Below are positions 37,489-47,596 of a stretch of DNA of 64,000 nt, piece after piece (the first letter of the stretch is position 1; the number at the start of each line of letters is the position of its first letter). The notes beneath the pieces are model-generated. The model saw nothing but the letters and a program-made list of their open reading frames with translations, did no database searches and was not told the DNA's origin. The stretch comes from JACKAF01 sp041391485 (GTDB taxonomy: Bacteria; Bdellovibrionota; FAC87; UBA2466; JACKAF01): the NCBI GenBank assembly GCA_041391485.1, contig JAWKNY010000007.1, positions 62,001 to 126,000 of the forward strand, given 5' to 3'. Made by a program: the position numbers and the translations under genes.

Positions 37489-37979
37489 TCGTCGTGGTGC
37501 TCGTTTATCTCGTCGACGATCGCCGGGCTCGCGTCGGAGTTGGTTTCTGCGATCTCTGGGTGACGAACCACCCCGCCTAGGTGTGCGGTGCGCACGAACG
37601 TCACTAAGCTGACCAGCCCCAGCGCCGCGATACCGGCAAAAACCCCGGTGTGAAGCTGTTTTTTCCGCTGGACGACCAAGGTCGCGAGCGCCACTAGGCC
37701 AAGAATTCCTGAGAGAATAAGTGCGAACTCTCCGGCCTCTTCATGTTCATGAATGAGGCGCCCTGAAACTCCCGGCATGTGTTCAATGACTTCTTCCGCT
37801 GGCTCTCCAGAAAGAAAAGCAGGCAGAGCAACGACGGCGGCAAGCACCAACAAGACGAGCGCGGTGGAGCGAAGCTCGTTGGATTTTCTCCACATCGCGA
37901 CGAGTAGCAACGGCACGGCTACCAAAACCAGGCCAATTGGCAGGTGATTAAGAGCGAGATGGATCTGCGCGGGATTCAT
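37485..37979 (-). CDS. DUF2231-like integral membrane protein
   Basis: A 164-residue inner-membrane protein with about four helices, opening IHLALNHLPIGLVLVAVPL (the HP motif near the start is shared with DUF2231-type proteins, some of which bind heme). A histidine/glutamate loop (HEHEEAGEFALILSG) and a His/Asp-rich C-terminal tail could bind metal. Start at ATG 37979 where AAGGAGT precedes it. Function not known. Confidence 0.65.
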   Translation of the reverse strand: MNPAQIHLALNHLPIGLVLVAVPLLLVAMWRKSNELRSTALVLLVLAAVVALPAFLSGEPAEEVIEHMPGVSGRLIHEHEEAGEFALILSGILGLVALATLVVQRKKQLHTGVFAGIAALGLVSLVTFVRTAHLGGVVRHPEIAETNSDASPAIVDEINEHHDD

Positions 37980-38123
37980 AGTGGACTCCTTGTTTTTGTC
38001 GTAACGGAAAAGTAAGAACCCAAAAAACAGCATAATACAGTCAGAACGGGAAAGTTGACACTTCGCTCCAATCCCATTAATTGCCTCTTATCGGCAAAAA
38101 ATCTTCTGAGGGAAGGGGGCATC

Positions 38124-39603
38124 GTGCATTCTTCGTGTTTCAAAAAGTTTGGCCTCTATTCGGTTCTGGTTCTTGCACTATTTCAGTCTACTTTAAGCTA
38201 CGCTCCGGACGACGAAGCGCCAGTGAATGGGAACGGCGCAGTCATTGCGGTTACGACCACTCCCACTCGGTGCGCGGTTCCTGCGGATTTGCGCAACATC
38301 CCGGCGCTACGAGACTACGTGCTCAACATCTGTAACGGCGTCGTAAGGGTGATGGATCACAAGACGGGCGCTGGTACGGGGCAGCTAGCTACCAATATTG
38401 AGGCCCTTCGAACGGAACTCGTGAATGGAGCGGAAAATATCTCGGCAGGAGACCTCGAATCCGCTGGCCTCACCTACGAAAACCTTCGAAAGTATGTATT
38501 AGAAACAACACAGTCCAAGGGCCAAGTCATCGAAGTGATGGCTTACGCGCAAGCCATCGAGAAGGCGAATTCGTGGTTGGAGAAGTCGGGACTTGGATTC
38601 TTTCGGGTGGTGCAACACCCCAAGGCCGCCGTACTGGAAGCGTTTCGTAACGCCACGGCAAAGTACCCTTCGAAAAAAGGGGTCACACAAGACGACGTGA
38701 AGATCGCCTCTGATGCCGCTTACCCGGAGAACGGCGCGACGGAGATTCGCATCCCCATCGATCCCGAAACCTTGGCGGATCCTAAACTCGTTTTGAAGTT
38801 TTCACGTTACAGTTTGATTGGCGATCCGGATGTGCCTTCCGCGGAAGCGGAGCCGATTTCGGCGGAAGTGGATCCCTTGCCTCACGAAAAAGTTTGGTAC
38901 CGCCGCATGCAGGCGGCCCGTTTTGGGATCACCGTGGGTGTCATGCTCGCAGCGAGCTACGCGGCGGGTGGCGTGACGCCGGATGCGATCGCGGTCTTTC
39001 TTGCAGGCTTGGGACTTGAGGCGCAGTTTATCGGTCTTAGCAAATACTGGAGAAAGTTCTGGGCGTGGGGCGGATTTTACGGCAACGCCTTTGTGAATCT
39101 TTCCTACGGTGCCATTCTAGCCTCGGTAAAGCACCTTGCCGAAACGGTACAGGACGTTCCCATCACCTTTAACACCGAAGAGTTTGTGGTTCGCACCGGT
39201 GTGCTGGGCGCCACTTTTATTGCGGCCTTTGGTGGCATGCAGGTGGTTTCAGCGCGCATGAAGAACGAAGGCGAGGCTCTCCGAGGAAGAGCCCTGCATT
39301 TGGAAAGCTACGGAAACATCATCAACAACTTTGGGCGATTCTTTGCCACGGTTGCCGGCGATGATGGGTTCGTCGGCGGTGCTGGGTCACATCCGGTCCG
39401 TTCCGATCGATACGAATACGGTGATTGGCTGGGGTATCCAGGGAGTGTTTTTTGGACTCGTGACGGCCCCGCTCTGGTTCAAGCGGCTGTGGGGAGATTC
39501 CGTGCGTGCGAATCTGGTGGCCTACGATCTTCAGCTTCTGAATCAAGTCACCCGTATAACGGGCCGATTCTTAAACTCCGACGTTGGTGTGCCGGAGCGG
39601 TAG
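38124..39603 (+). CDS. Exported multi-pass membrane protein, unknown family, frameshifted
   Basis: About 493 residues. Start GTG 38124 after GAAGGGGG, signal peptide FGLYSVLVLALFQSTLSYA. A soluble exported half follows (residues 30-290; CAVPADLRNIPALRDYVLNI), then four to six hydrophobic segments (FGITVGVMLAASYAAGG, GVLGATFIAAFGGMQ, and after one frame change near 39,350, IGWGIQGVFFGLVTAPL), ending LQLLNQVTRITGRFLNSDVG. It resembles other large exported membrane proteins of unknown function in Bdellovibrio-like genomes. It converges on the FG-GAP repeat gene. Confidence 0.6.
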
Positions 39604-39657
39604 CGGCGTTTAGTCGCCTCTACACGCCTAGGCGGGTACCGTCTATCAGCGAATAGT

Positions 39658-41006
39658 TTAGTTGGGCGTCAGCGCGCAGATTTCTCCGGCCATGGATCAG
39701 GCACACACATCGCTCCGCCCGTCGTTGTTTAGATCGGGGAAACGAATCGTGCGCCAGCCTGACGGGCTCGAATCCCACCCGGCCGCATCGCTAAAGGCGC
39801 GCGTGAAATGCCGGAGAAAAGAGCCGCCCGCTGAAAGCGCTACCAGACCAAACCGTAGCTGCTTCGGCCACAGACATCCGCTGCGCCGTCTCCGTTTAGA
39901 TCCGGAAAGCGAATGGTTTGCCAATGGTGCGGCTGCGTGTGCCAGCCGGTGTCGTTGCCGAATACGGAAGCCGTCCAGTAACGGGCCTCTCCGAAAGCGG
40001 CGCCCGTTGAAAGGAGCAGTAGATACCCCACTGGCTCTCCCGCAAACGTCGGCAAGTCCGTCCCCGTTTACGTCCGGAAACGAATGGTCGCCCAATAGTA
40101 ACTCTCACTCGACCAACCGCTGGCATTACTGAACGCGGGGGTCCAGTGGCCGACGTTAATAAAATTGATTCCGTTTGAAAGCGCGCAATACATACCGCCA
40201 CTCGCGCGCCCGCAGACGTCCGCGATGCCGTCGCCCGTAACATCTACCAACCGGATGGTACGCCAGTAGCAGTAGTATTCCTGGCTGGCCCAACCCCCGG
40301 CGTTGCTGAAGGCTGAGGTCCAATATGTCGGCGTAGAAAAACTGTAGCCGTTGGAAACCGCGCAATACGGCCGCCGCTCGCGCGCCCGCACACATCATCC
40401 AGGCCATCACCGTTGATGTCTGCGTATTGAATAGTCTGCCAGTAGTAATCTTGAGTGGCCCAGCCTCCGGCGGCATCGTTGTAGCCGCTCGTCCACACGC
40501 TAACAGCGTTCAAATTTGTTTCCTGGGCGCACAGATAAGACCGATGGAGCTACGTCCGCAAATATCCTTGAGTGGTCCGTCTCCGTTTAGATCCGGGTGA
40601 CGGATTGTCAGGTAAATTGGCTTGGGTAGCCCAGCCGTTGAGGTCCGGGTAGGCTTCGGTCCAAAGAGGCGAAGCGCTCTGCGCCGCCGGAAAGGACGGA
40701 ACGTTCCCCAGCCAGGGGAACGCGGGTCCGTTAAAAACTGTAAAAAGGGGAAGTCGACGGAGGATCTTGTTCTGTTGTTCCTTGCGAACCAAAATCAAAA
40801 GGGATGCTGCCCCGTTTGAGCTACTGGAACTCGAGTTTCCGTTGCCGTTGCTGTTTCCATTCCCATTTTGGTTTCCATTTCCGTTGTCGGAAAACCCGGG
40901 AAGAAAAATTACCGGCATTGTTGATTTAAGGGAGTGCCGTTACGACAGCCCGCAAAAAGGAGAAGGCGATCAGAAGACTGAAGTGCATGAATCGTGCGCG
41001 AATCAT
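39658..41006 (-). CDS. Secreted FG-GAP/VCBS-repeat protein, multiply frameshifted
   Basis: About 440 residues. Signal peptide MHFSLLIAFSFLRAVVTA (start 41006, CGGAG upstream), a low-complexity Asn/Gly/Ser linker, then about six repeats of roughly 60 residues whose best copies read TIRFPDLNNDGRSDVCA, PDVNGDGLADVCGRASG and AFSNASGWSSESYYWATIRF. DxNxDGxxDxC is the calcium-binding FG-GAP/VCBS core, here with a conserved Cys and Arg after it. The family often serves adhesion or surface recognition. Frame changes occur about once per repeat. Convergent with the 39603 gene. Confidence 0.7.
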
Positions 41007-41164
41007 TCCAAAACTCCGTGAGGGACTTACGCTGGCGTGTGGGCAAAGTTGAGGGGTCTGGTCCAGGTCCCGGTTGCGTATTCTATAGGAATGCAAAGCA
41101 AATGCCGGGGTTGGGTGTGCTGCACATGAAAGCTGCAAACAACTGGCGGAATAGGAGTCTGACG

Positions 41165-41834
41165 ATGCTGAAAGGTTGCCGTATTTTTCTTAGTGGTGGT
41201 GTCTGTTTCGGTTGCGAGGGACTTGCAGCCGCAGGAACGCCATCGAGCCAATGGCGGTGGAAATACCGCGGAGTTTGATGAGAGCGCCACTCAATTCGAT
41301 CAAGCCCTTAACTTGGTAGAAGAGAAGTTCCAACGAGCGGTTGAGCTGCTTCCGAATGAGTCTCCCGCCGATTTAGCGGTCGCCATCTTTGCCGAGCCCG
41401 AAGTGATCAATCTCCTAGGACCTTCCGCCTTGGATCGTTTGCCCTCTATTGTTCATCGGTGGCAGCAGCGGATGGGAGACCCCGCCAAGAGAAGAAAGAA
41501 AACAGCTCAATCGCCGCAGGAATTGGCTGATAGAATTGTGAAGCTGCTAATAGATTGGCTTCGCCCGCCTAGCAACAAGTCGAGATCCAACAAAGCATTG
41601 CAGGAATATCTCGAAAAAAAGCTAAAAGAAGATGCTAAGAAAAAGGCAGACGAAGACTTCCAACGTTTTAAAGAGCGTCGTGACTTCTACGAAAAACGCG
41701 CTGAAGAACTCAAGAAGGAGCTGGACCAGTACAAGGGAAGTTTTCAAAAAGAGTTTGAAGAACAGCTCACTCCAGAGGTGAGAGAAAAATTGCGCCAGAT
41801 GGAAGAACAGTCAGAAGCTTCATCCGGCGACTAG
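41165..41834 (+). CDS. Exported, highly charged coiled-coil protein, frameshifted
   Basis: About 223 residues. Start ATG 41165 after AGGAG; hydrophobic N-terminus MLKGCRIFL then, in a shifted frame, VVVSVSVARD looks like a signal or anchor. The rest is helical and Lys/Glu-rich (LQEYLEKKLKEDAKKKADED, RAEELKKELDQYKGSFQKEF). Not a recognised family; the coiled coil suggests a structural or scaffolding role in the envelope. Its 3' end overlaps the convergent GDT1 gene by 15 bases. Confidence 0.6.
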
Positions 41835-42377
41835 TATGTAAATCCCAAAGGCAATGAAAGTCGCGGCGGCCGTCCATCGGACATACTTCATCGGGATCTT
41901 CTCCGCGAGTTTTTCACCGACGAGTACGGCGAGTCCATCCGTAAAGAGCATCCCGGCCGTCGTCCCCACGGTTACCCACACGGCGGATCGGAACTGAGCG
42001 GCTAAGGCCACCGTAGCCAGTTGGGTTTTGTCGCCCATTTCCGCGATAAAAAATAGCAGCGTTGTCGTAACGAGTGCGCCGTATTTCGATTCCTCTTCTT
42101 GCTCCTCCAGCTCATCGGGCTTAAGAGTCCAAATCCCAAACGCAAAAAACGTGAACGCGAGAACGTAGGAGAGGGTACGAGGCGCAATCTGTGAGGCGAC
42201 CCAATTCCCTACGGTTGAGGCCAGGGCGTGATTAAGAATAGTTGCCAACAAGATTCCGAGCATCACCTGCCAGGGTTTCTTGAAGCGTGCCGCAAGAGAA
42301 AACGCGAGGAGCTGGGTTTTATCTCCCATTTCGCTCAGGGCAACGACACCAAAAGCACTCAAGATAGTCTCAAACAT
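41820..42377 (-). CDS. GDT1/TMEM165 (UPF0016) cation transporter
   Basis: A 185-residue inner-membrane protein. Two inverted repeats each carry the diagnostic E-x-GDKTQ motif (LSEMGDKTQLLAFSLAARF and IAEMGDKTQLATVALAA), separated by an acidic loop (ELEEQEEESKYG). Family members export Mn2+ or Ca2+ in exchange for protons. Usual length is about 190, so this is complete. Followed upstream by the HxlR gene at 14 bases and probably co-transcribed with it. Confidence 0.92.
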   Translation of the reverse strand: MFETILSAFGVVALSEMGDKTQLLAFSLAARFKKPWQVMLGILLATILNHALASTVGNWVASQIAPRTLSYVLAFTFFAFGIWTLKPDELEEQEEESKYGALVTTTLLFFIAEMGDKTQLATVALAAQFRSAVWVTVGTTAGMLFTDGLAVLVGEKLAEKIPMKYVRWTAAATFIAFGIYILVAG

Positions 42378-42391
42378 GGTCTACTTTCTTC

Positions 42392-42715
42392 TTAGAGGTT
42401 CTTTTCGCCCCACTTTAGGAGCGAATCCAAAACTGGCTTGAGCGTGACCCCTCTAGCAGAAAGGGTGTACTCCACCCGCGGGGGGACTTCAGCGTAAACT
42501 TTGCGGTGCACGAGTTTGTCTTTTTCCAACTCTCGCAACTGAGTCGTGAGCATGCGTTGAGTAATGCGCGGGATGGTTCGCTTCAGCTCATTGAAGCGGC
42601 GGGTGCCCTCGGTGAGGCGGGCTAGAATAACGCCCTTCCATTTACCACCGATCATATCGAGCGTGGCTTCGATGGGGCAGTTTTCGTAATCGAGGTGTTT
42701 TTGTTTTCGTCCCAT
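42392..42715 (-). CDS. HxlR-family transcriptional regulator
   Basis: A 107-residue winged-helix regulator with the family signature CPIEATLDMIGGKWKGVIL, RRFNELKRTIPRITQRMLT and LRELEKDKLVHRKVYAEVPP. Members often sense electrophiles or redox stress through the N-terminal cysteine, present here. ATG 42715 is used; a longer TTG frame reaches into the promoter palindrome. It likely controls the divergent monooxygenase gene through the inverted repeat at 42735-42756, and co-transcribes GDT1. Confidence 0.9.
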   Translation of the reverse strand: MGRKQKHLDYENCPIEATLDMIGGKWKGVILARLTEGTRRFNELKRTIPRITQRMLTTQLRELEKDKLVHRKVYAEVPPRVEYTLSARGVTLKPVLDSLLKWGEKNL

Positions 42716-42734
42716 AAACGCTTGAAACTCCTTA

Positions 42735-42756
42735 ATAGTATACAAAGTGATACTAT
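42735..42756. promoter_or_regulatory. Inverted repeat, probable HxlR operator
   Basis: Arms ATAGTAT and ATACTAT are separated by eight bases, between the HxlR gene and the divergent monooxygenase gene. It overlaps the likely leader of the HxlR mRNA, as expected of an autorepressed regulator. Confidence 0.65.
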
Positions 42757-42857
42757 ATGCGTTGTTAGTGCGTACTATTCACGAGGTAATCTTTCAAGTA
42801 GTTCTTTCTTCAGTCGCCGGTGCCAGAGGGGCACGGGCCTTTAAGAAGGAGTAAACG

Positions 42858-43202
42858 ATGAAAAAAGCACTATTTGCCCGATTGGAAGCCAAACCCGGAA
42901 AAGAAAACGAAGTAGAGGCCTTTCTAAAAGCAGGGCTCGAACTTGCCCGGGAGGAAGCGGGAACCCCCGTTTGGTACGCGCTTCGTTTGGGTCCCTCAAC
43001 CTTCGGTATCTTCGATAGCTTTTACGAAGAGGGGGCGCGCGAGGCGCACCTCCAAGGTCCCATCGCTTCCGCCCTGATGGAAAAAGCTCCGGAGCTGCTC
43101 GCGTCGGCTCCAAGCATTGAATTTCTCGACGTGCTCGGCGCGAAATTGTCAGCAACGTTACGGGGCCCCTGCAAGGCCCTGACTCAAACCCTTTCGGACT
43201 AA
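42858..43202 (+). CDS. Antibiotic biosynthesis monooxygenase (ABM)-like protein
   Basis: A 114-residue protein with the ferredoxin-like ABM fold: LFARLEAKPGKENEVEAFLK, then WYALRLGPSTFGIFDSFYEE and LMEKAPELLASAPSIEFLDV. Small proteins of this family remove or oxidise reactive organic compounds, and are frequently paired with HxlR regulators, as here. AAGGAG precedes ATG. Its stop overlaps that of the convergent transporter gene. Confidence 0.85.
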   Translation: MKKALFARLEAKPGKENEVEAFLKAGLELAREEAGTPVWYALRLGPSTFGIFDSFYEEGAREAHLQGPIASALMEKAPELLASAPSIEFLDVLGAKLSATLRGPCKALTQTLSD

Positions 43203-44485
43203 ATAGGAGTGTTCAGATAGAAATAATAAAGGGTGAAGAGGGTGAAAAATAGAATCCCGACCAGGCTCCAACTTTTTAGAAGCGTGGAGATGGGACGCTT
43301 CTCGCGAAACTCTGGCAAGGATGTCAGACGGTGATTCAGCGTCGCAAAAATGGGGCAGATAAGAAAAGAGATAATCGTCGCAAAATCGACCAATGCCGTC
43401 AGGGATCCCGCGAAGGCGAGAAGAATGACGGAAGCTCCGACAAATTGTGCCCATGAACTCAGGTGGCGGTAGCGCAGGGAATGATCCGCTGCTTCGGCAT
43501 TGCCGCGCCAAACCAAAGACACTACCTCGGAGAGTACCCTGGGAAAGCCATCCACCACGACGGCCAAAGTAGAAAAGATAGCAAGAAAGAGGGTGATTCC
43601 AATTACCCAGCGTCCGGAGTTTCCAAGTGCGCTCGTGTAAGCGTCGAGCAGTTGTCTGGAAAAGCCGCCCGCCGAAGCGGACATCGGGGTACCCGTACCA
43701 TAAAAAAACACGGCGCCGATTACCAAAAATAAAACGGCAAGAACCGTCGTGGAAAAATAGCCAAAATTAAAATCTTCCACCGCATCGGGCGAAGGACGCC
43801 CTTTAGCAAGAAGCCATTGCGAGTGCATCATCGGAAGATCCAAACCCGCAGGCATCCAACCAATCAACGCCGCAATAAAGAAAATCTCTGCTTTACCGAG
43901 AGCTGACCACTGGATCTGAAAGTTCACCGTACGCCATTCCGGAAGTGCCATGGCCAAGGAAAAGACACTCAATGACACCAGGATGAAAAAAACCAGCTTC
44001 ATCGATTCCTGGAAGCGTTGGAACGAGAAGTAAAGCGAAAGCACCGTGCTCAGCACAATGAGCGCGATAGCTAACACCGTGATGTTGATGGCAAGTCCAG
44101 TCGTCGCAAGAGCGATACCTGCGGAAAGTAAGGCGACGGCGGATACAACCGTGAACATCACACAAAGAAAAGAGACTGCCACTAATGGTAAGGTCCATTT
44201 TCCAATCCGCGAGTACCCGCGTACGACGCTTTCGCCGGTGACCGTTGTGTAAAGTGGGCCGAAAAGAAAGGCAGGGTACTTCAGAGCCAAACAAAGAAGA
44301 ATAGTGGGAAGCAGCGCCATGCTGAAATCGGCACCCGCCCGTGTCGCCTGCACAACGTGCGAGACGCCTACCGCAGCTCCCGAAAACAAAACGCTTACGC
44401 CAATTCTTCGAAAATAGTGACGCAGACCTTTTGTAGTTTCCACATTGGGTCCAGCCGATTGCATGTTTTCGATGAGCACTCCCAT
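43199..44485 (-). CDS. Nramp-like divalent metal transporter
   Basis: A 428-residue inner-membrane transporter with 11 hydrophobic segments. The start of the first helix, FSGAAVGVSHVVQATRAGAD, matches the Nramp signature region; the metal-binding DPGN motif is replaced (GAAVGVSHV), as in the divergent Nramp-related branch that includes Mg2+/Al3+ and unknown-substrate members. AALIGWMPAGLDLPMMHSQW aligns with the second metal-site helix, with a Met. So it is a Nramp-fold protein of uncertain substrate. Divergent from the FMN protein gene. Confidence 0.75.
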   Translation of the reverse strand: MGVLIENMQSAGPNVETTKGLRHYFRRIGVSVLFSGAAVGVSHVVQATRAGADFSMALLPTILLCLALKYPAFLFGPLYTTVTGESVVRGYSRIGKWTLPLVAVSFLCVMFTVVSAVALLSAGIALATTGLAINITVLAIALIVLSTVLSLYFSFQRFQESMKLVFFILVSLSVFSLAMALPEWRTVNFQIQWSALGKAEIFFIAALIGWMPAGLDLPMMHSQWLLAKGRPSPDAVEDFNFGYFSTTVLAVLFLVIGAVFFYGTGTPMSASAGGFSRQLLDAYTSALGNSGRWVIGITLFLAIFSTLAVVVDGFPRVLSEVVSLVWRGNAEAADHSLRYRHLSSWAQFVGASVILLAFAGSLTALVDFATIISFLICPIFATLNHRLTSLPEFREKRPISTLLKSWSLVGILFFTLFTLYYFYLNTPI

Positions 44486-44551
44486 TGTTCCCCCTTTTTA
44501 AGAACACCAATTCTTGCGGGGTTCACTGACGCCGTAAACTAAGTAATCTAG

Positions 44552-46192
44552 ATGACAACCATAGAAGAATTCTATCGCTCTGTGCAAGTCTTCCTTAATA
44601 TGTTACGACTTCGCTTCATGGTATATCTCTATAGCGTTTTGGGGCTCATCTTTTGCGTCGCTTTGTTTGATCTGGTGCAAAAGAAACACGCGATTCTCCG
44701 TAACTTCCCACTAATTGGACACTTTAGGTATTGGTTAGAACTCATCGGTCCTGAACTGCGTCAGTACATCGTGACCAGCAATACGGAAGAACGTCCTTTT
44801 GATCGCAGCCAGCGTCGTTGGATCTACGCCTCTTCCAAAAAACAAAACAACTACTTTGGGTTTGGCTCCGACAGAGACATGGAGCTGGCTCCCAATTATC
44901 TGATCATCAAACACAGTGCTTTTCCGTATCGGGATCCCTTGGACACGGATCGATCCAAAGAACTGTACCGCATTCCTTGCGCCAAAGTGATGGGGCAATG
45001 GCGTAAACGACCCAAGGCTTTTCGTCCCGATTCTATCGTAAACATCTCAAGCATGAGTTTTGGCTCCTTGAGTGCGCGCGCGGTGGAAGCCATGAACCAG
45101 GGGGCGGCTCTTTGCAGTTGCCTGCAATGGACAGGTGAGGGTGGGATTTCGCGGTATCACAAAAAGGGCGGTGAGCTGGTGTGGCAGCTCGGAACGGGGT
45201 ATTTCGGCTGCCGTGACGAAGTGGGACGTTTTTCTATGGAGCGCTTCAAGGAGAACGTAGCCGCCAATCCCGTTCGAGCCATTGAGATAAAACTGTCCCA
45301 GGGAGCAAAGCCCGGAGTCGGTGGCATGCTTCCGGGCAGGAAAGTCACTGCAGAAATTTCAGAAGCTCGAGGCATTCCCGTTGGTAAAGACTGCCTTAGT
45401 CCCGCCTTCCATACCGAGTTTTCTTGTGCGGACAGCCTGCTCGATTTTGTCGAGAAACTGGCCGCTGAATCGGGACTGCCCGTGGGAATCAAATCCGCAG
45501 TGGGTGATTTGAGCTTTTGGCGAGATCTTGCACGGCTGATGAAAGCGGGCGATAGGGCCGTGGATTTCATCACGATCGATGGGGGAGAAGGCGGGACAGG
45601 TGCGGGTCCACTGGTTTTTGCCGATCACGTGGCTCAGCCCTTCAAACTCGGTTTTACCGACGTCTATAAAATTTTTTGTGAGAACGATCTCCAGCAGAAG
45701 GTGGTATTCATCGGCTCCGGAAAACTTGGTTTTCCCGAAGCCTCTCTCTTTGCCTTTTCTTTGGGTTGCGACATGGTGAACATTGCGCGCGAGGCGATGC
45801 TCGCAGTCGGCTGTATTCAGGCGCAGCGCTGCCACACGAACCATTGTCCGACGGGCGTGGCCACTCAATCCAAATGGCTTATGCGTGGGCTGGATCCCAC
45901 GTTGAAGTCCGTACGCTTGGCAAACTACATCGGCACCCTTCGGCACGATATTCTTCGCGTGAGCTGGGCGTGCGGTGTACCTCACCCAGCATTCATTTCT
46001 TTTGAACACATCGATATTCTCGACGAGAACTACACCAAACGAAGTCCCAAAGAAGTTTTTGCCTATCAAGATCACTGGGGCGTACCCAGCAAAGAGGATC
46101 AGGAAGACATTGCCTGCCTAATGGGACGGAGAGCTTTCTTAAGGGATAAGCTCTGCGGGTGGTTGCTTCAGCTTGCAACCAAAGTTGAGTGA
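44552..46192 (+). CDS. FMN-binding glutamate synthase-family protein with membrane helix
   Basis: A 546-residue protein with a hydrophobic helix at residues 18-38 (FMVYLYSVLGLIFCVALFDL) before the catalytic TIM barrel. Barrel motifs are those of the glutamate synthase large domain: GEGGISRYHKKGGELVWQLG, SQGAKPGVGGMLPG, FITIDGGEGGTGAGPLVFAD and the 3Fe-4S cysteines of CIQAQRCHTNHCPTGVATQS. It lacks the amidotransferase and the small NADPH subunit, so it is one of the standalone GltS-like flavoproteins whose reaction is unknown. Intact. Confidence 0.9.
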   Translation: MTTIEEFYRSVQVFLNMLRLRFMVYLYSVLGLIFCVALFDLVQKKHAILRNFPLIGHFRYWLELIGPELRQYIVTSNTEERPFDRSQRRWIYASSKKQNNYFGFGSDRDMELAPNYLIIKHSAFPYRDPLDTDRSKELYRIPCAKVMGQWRKRPKAFRPDSIVNISSMSFGSLSARAVEAMNQGAALCSCLQWTGEGGISRYHKKGGELVWQLGTGYFGCRDEVGRFSMERFKENVAANPVRAIEIKLSQGAKPGVGGMLPGRKVTAEISEARGIPVGKDCLSPAFHTEFSCADSLLDFVEKLAAESGLPVGIKSAVGDLSFWRDLARLMKAGDRAVDFITIDGGEGGTGAGPLVFADHVAQPFKLGFTDVYKIFCENDLQQKVVFIGSGKLGFPEASLFAFSLGCDMVNIAREAMLAVGCIQAQRCHTNHCPTGVATQSKWLMRGLDPTLKSVRLANYIGTLRHDILRVSWACGVPHPAFISFEHIDILDENYTKRSPKEVFAYQDHWGVPSKEDQEDIACLMGRRAFLRDKLCGWLLQLATKVE

Positions 46193-46328
46193 GAAGGAAT
46201 CTGCTGGATCCTGACCGATGCCATTTACGACCGCTTGCGCGCTAGGCGGGCAAAAAGCGCTCAGGCGTTGGGATGATGTTTCTACCTTGCTTAAACTCGG
46301 AGCTGCCCAGTGGCTCGCGCTACCAGGT

Positions 46329-46728
46329 CTACTGTTTTTCCGCTGCCCTAAATTGAGCTTTGGCTTCAAAGTATTGGTGAGTGCCATTGGTGTAGACACG
46401 TACCGTGATGCTTGAGGGGTCTTACCGAGATCAAAACGCTGCAAGCACGCCTCAGTGGCAGCGTCATTTGCTTGTCCGGGGCAATGGGCGTATTGGGTGT
46501 CGAGTACCAGGCTATCGCTCGGTGTGGTCTCCGTATGGTTGAAAGGTGTTTCGGTCTCATCCACGTGCGGGAAAAGGACTTCATGGTGAGTCTCGTAGAA
46601 CACCCGGCCGTATTCGGCCACACTCTGCTCCAGTGTGAGCGCGCACGCATGGGCTCAGATGGGTAGTCGGCGCCCTGAACCCAAGTCGTGGCCAGGAAGC
46701 CTAATCCTAAAAGGCGTTTGAATTTCAT
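46329..46728 (-). CDS. Small secreted protein, frameshifted
   Basis: About 132 residues. Signal peptide MKFKRLLGLGFLATTWVQG, then after a frame change AEYGRVFYETHHEVLFPHVD, DSLVLDTQYAHCPGQANDA and, after a second, RVYTNGTHQYFEAKAQF before the stop at 46329. Not a known family. Two His/Cys-containing segments may bind metal. About 135 bases separate it from the FMN gene on the other strand. Confidence 0.55.
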
Positions 46729-46847
46729 GTCGGCTTCTCCTCCATGGTTGAAGTTTGCAAGGGGTATGCCGCTTGGATGGGCCTACGGGCCGGGAAATGG
46801 CCCTTCAGATATGAGAAAGAAGGTAAAGCTTGTTCGAAACTGAGAAG

Positions 46848-47596
46848 CTACCCCTTGGATTTTAGGAGGTAGAACACATAGCCGTAGTGTGAAGAACACC
46901 GCCGGTAAAGGGTGATTTCATCTGTCTCGGCGGTTAATAGCGCTTGGGCTTGAGGGTTTCCTGCATACTTTCTACTCAACTCCGCGATGCGCGCTTCGAT
47001 GGGGCCGTAGTAACCTTCAAACCAGTCGCTCTCCGGGAGCAAAAATGCCCTTTTAGGTGGTACCCCGACTCTTCGATGATGCGGATGTTTTCTTCCACGG
47101 ACTTCATGGCGGGATAGGCGTTGTCGAAAAACTGAATCGCCTCGGCATCCCGGTTTGCCGTGGTCCAGCTCAGTTCCGTGAAAGCTATGACCCACCTGGT
47201 TTGAGGAATTTTTTCCAGTACGGAAGGGCTTGCTGAACCCCGGATGGCGTAGGCGGCACCTCGGACCAGATAAGATCGAAGTGTCCCAGTGGAAAGGGAT
47301 CTTTGCCATGCTGGCGTTTACGCTCAATCTTCGCGCGAGTGGGGCGTTTTTTCGGATTCTTTCTTTAGCTGCGTTAGATACGGTTCGTGATTGTCCAAGG
47401 CGTAAAGCGTGCCGTCTAGAGCTTCCGCAAGGGCAAAGGTTTGGCGACCTGGCCCGCAGCCAATGTCGAGTACCGTCAAGGGCTTGGCCGGCAGGTCCAA
47501 TAGGCGAAGCGCCTTTAGCGTCGAGCGATTGGAACCAGGTCCCTCCTGGGCAAGGTTGCTGTGAATCTCGAAAAAAATTTCAATCGGATCTATCAT
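46848..47596 (-). CDS. Class I SAM-dependent methyltransferase, frameshifted
   Basis: About 248 residues. N-terminal MIDPIEIFFEIHSNLAQEGP and SAM motif LTVLDIGCGPGRQTFALAEA; later, in other frames, WSEVPPTPSGVQQALPYWK and YYGPIEARIAELSRKYAGN to the end. It matches small cytoplasmic methyltransferases of unknown substrate. Its ATG overlaps the stop of the LysR gene by one base (ATGA), so the regulator and enzyme form a unit. Three or more frame changes. Confidence 0.8.

Noticed and set aside
46139..46328. Extension of the small secreted protein gene into the end of the FMN gene
   Set aside because: A shifted frame gives a natural ending (HQYFEAKAQF) with a stop at 46329, which removes the overlap.
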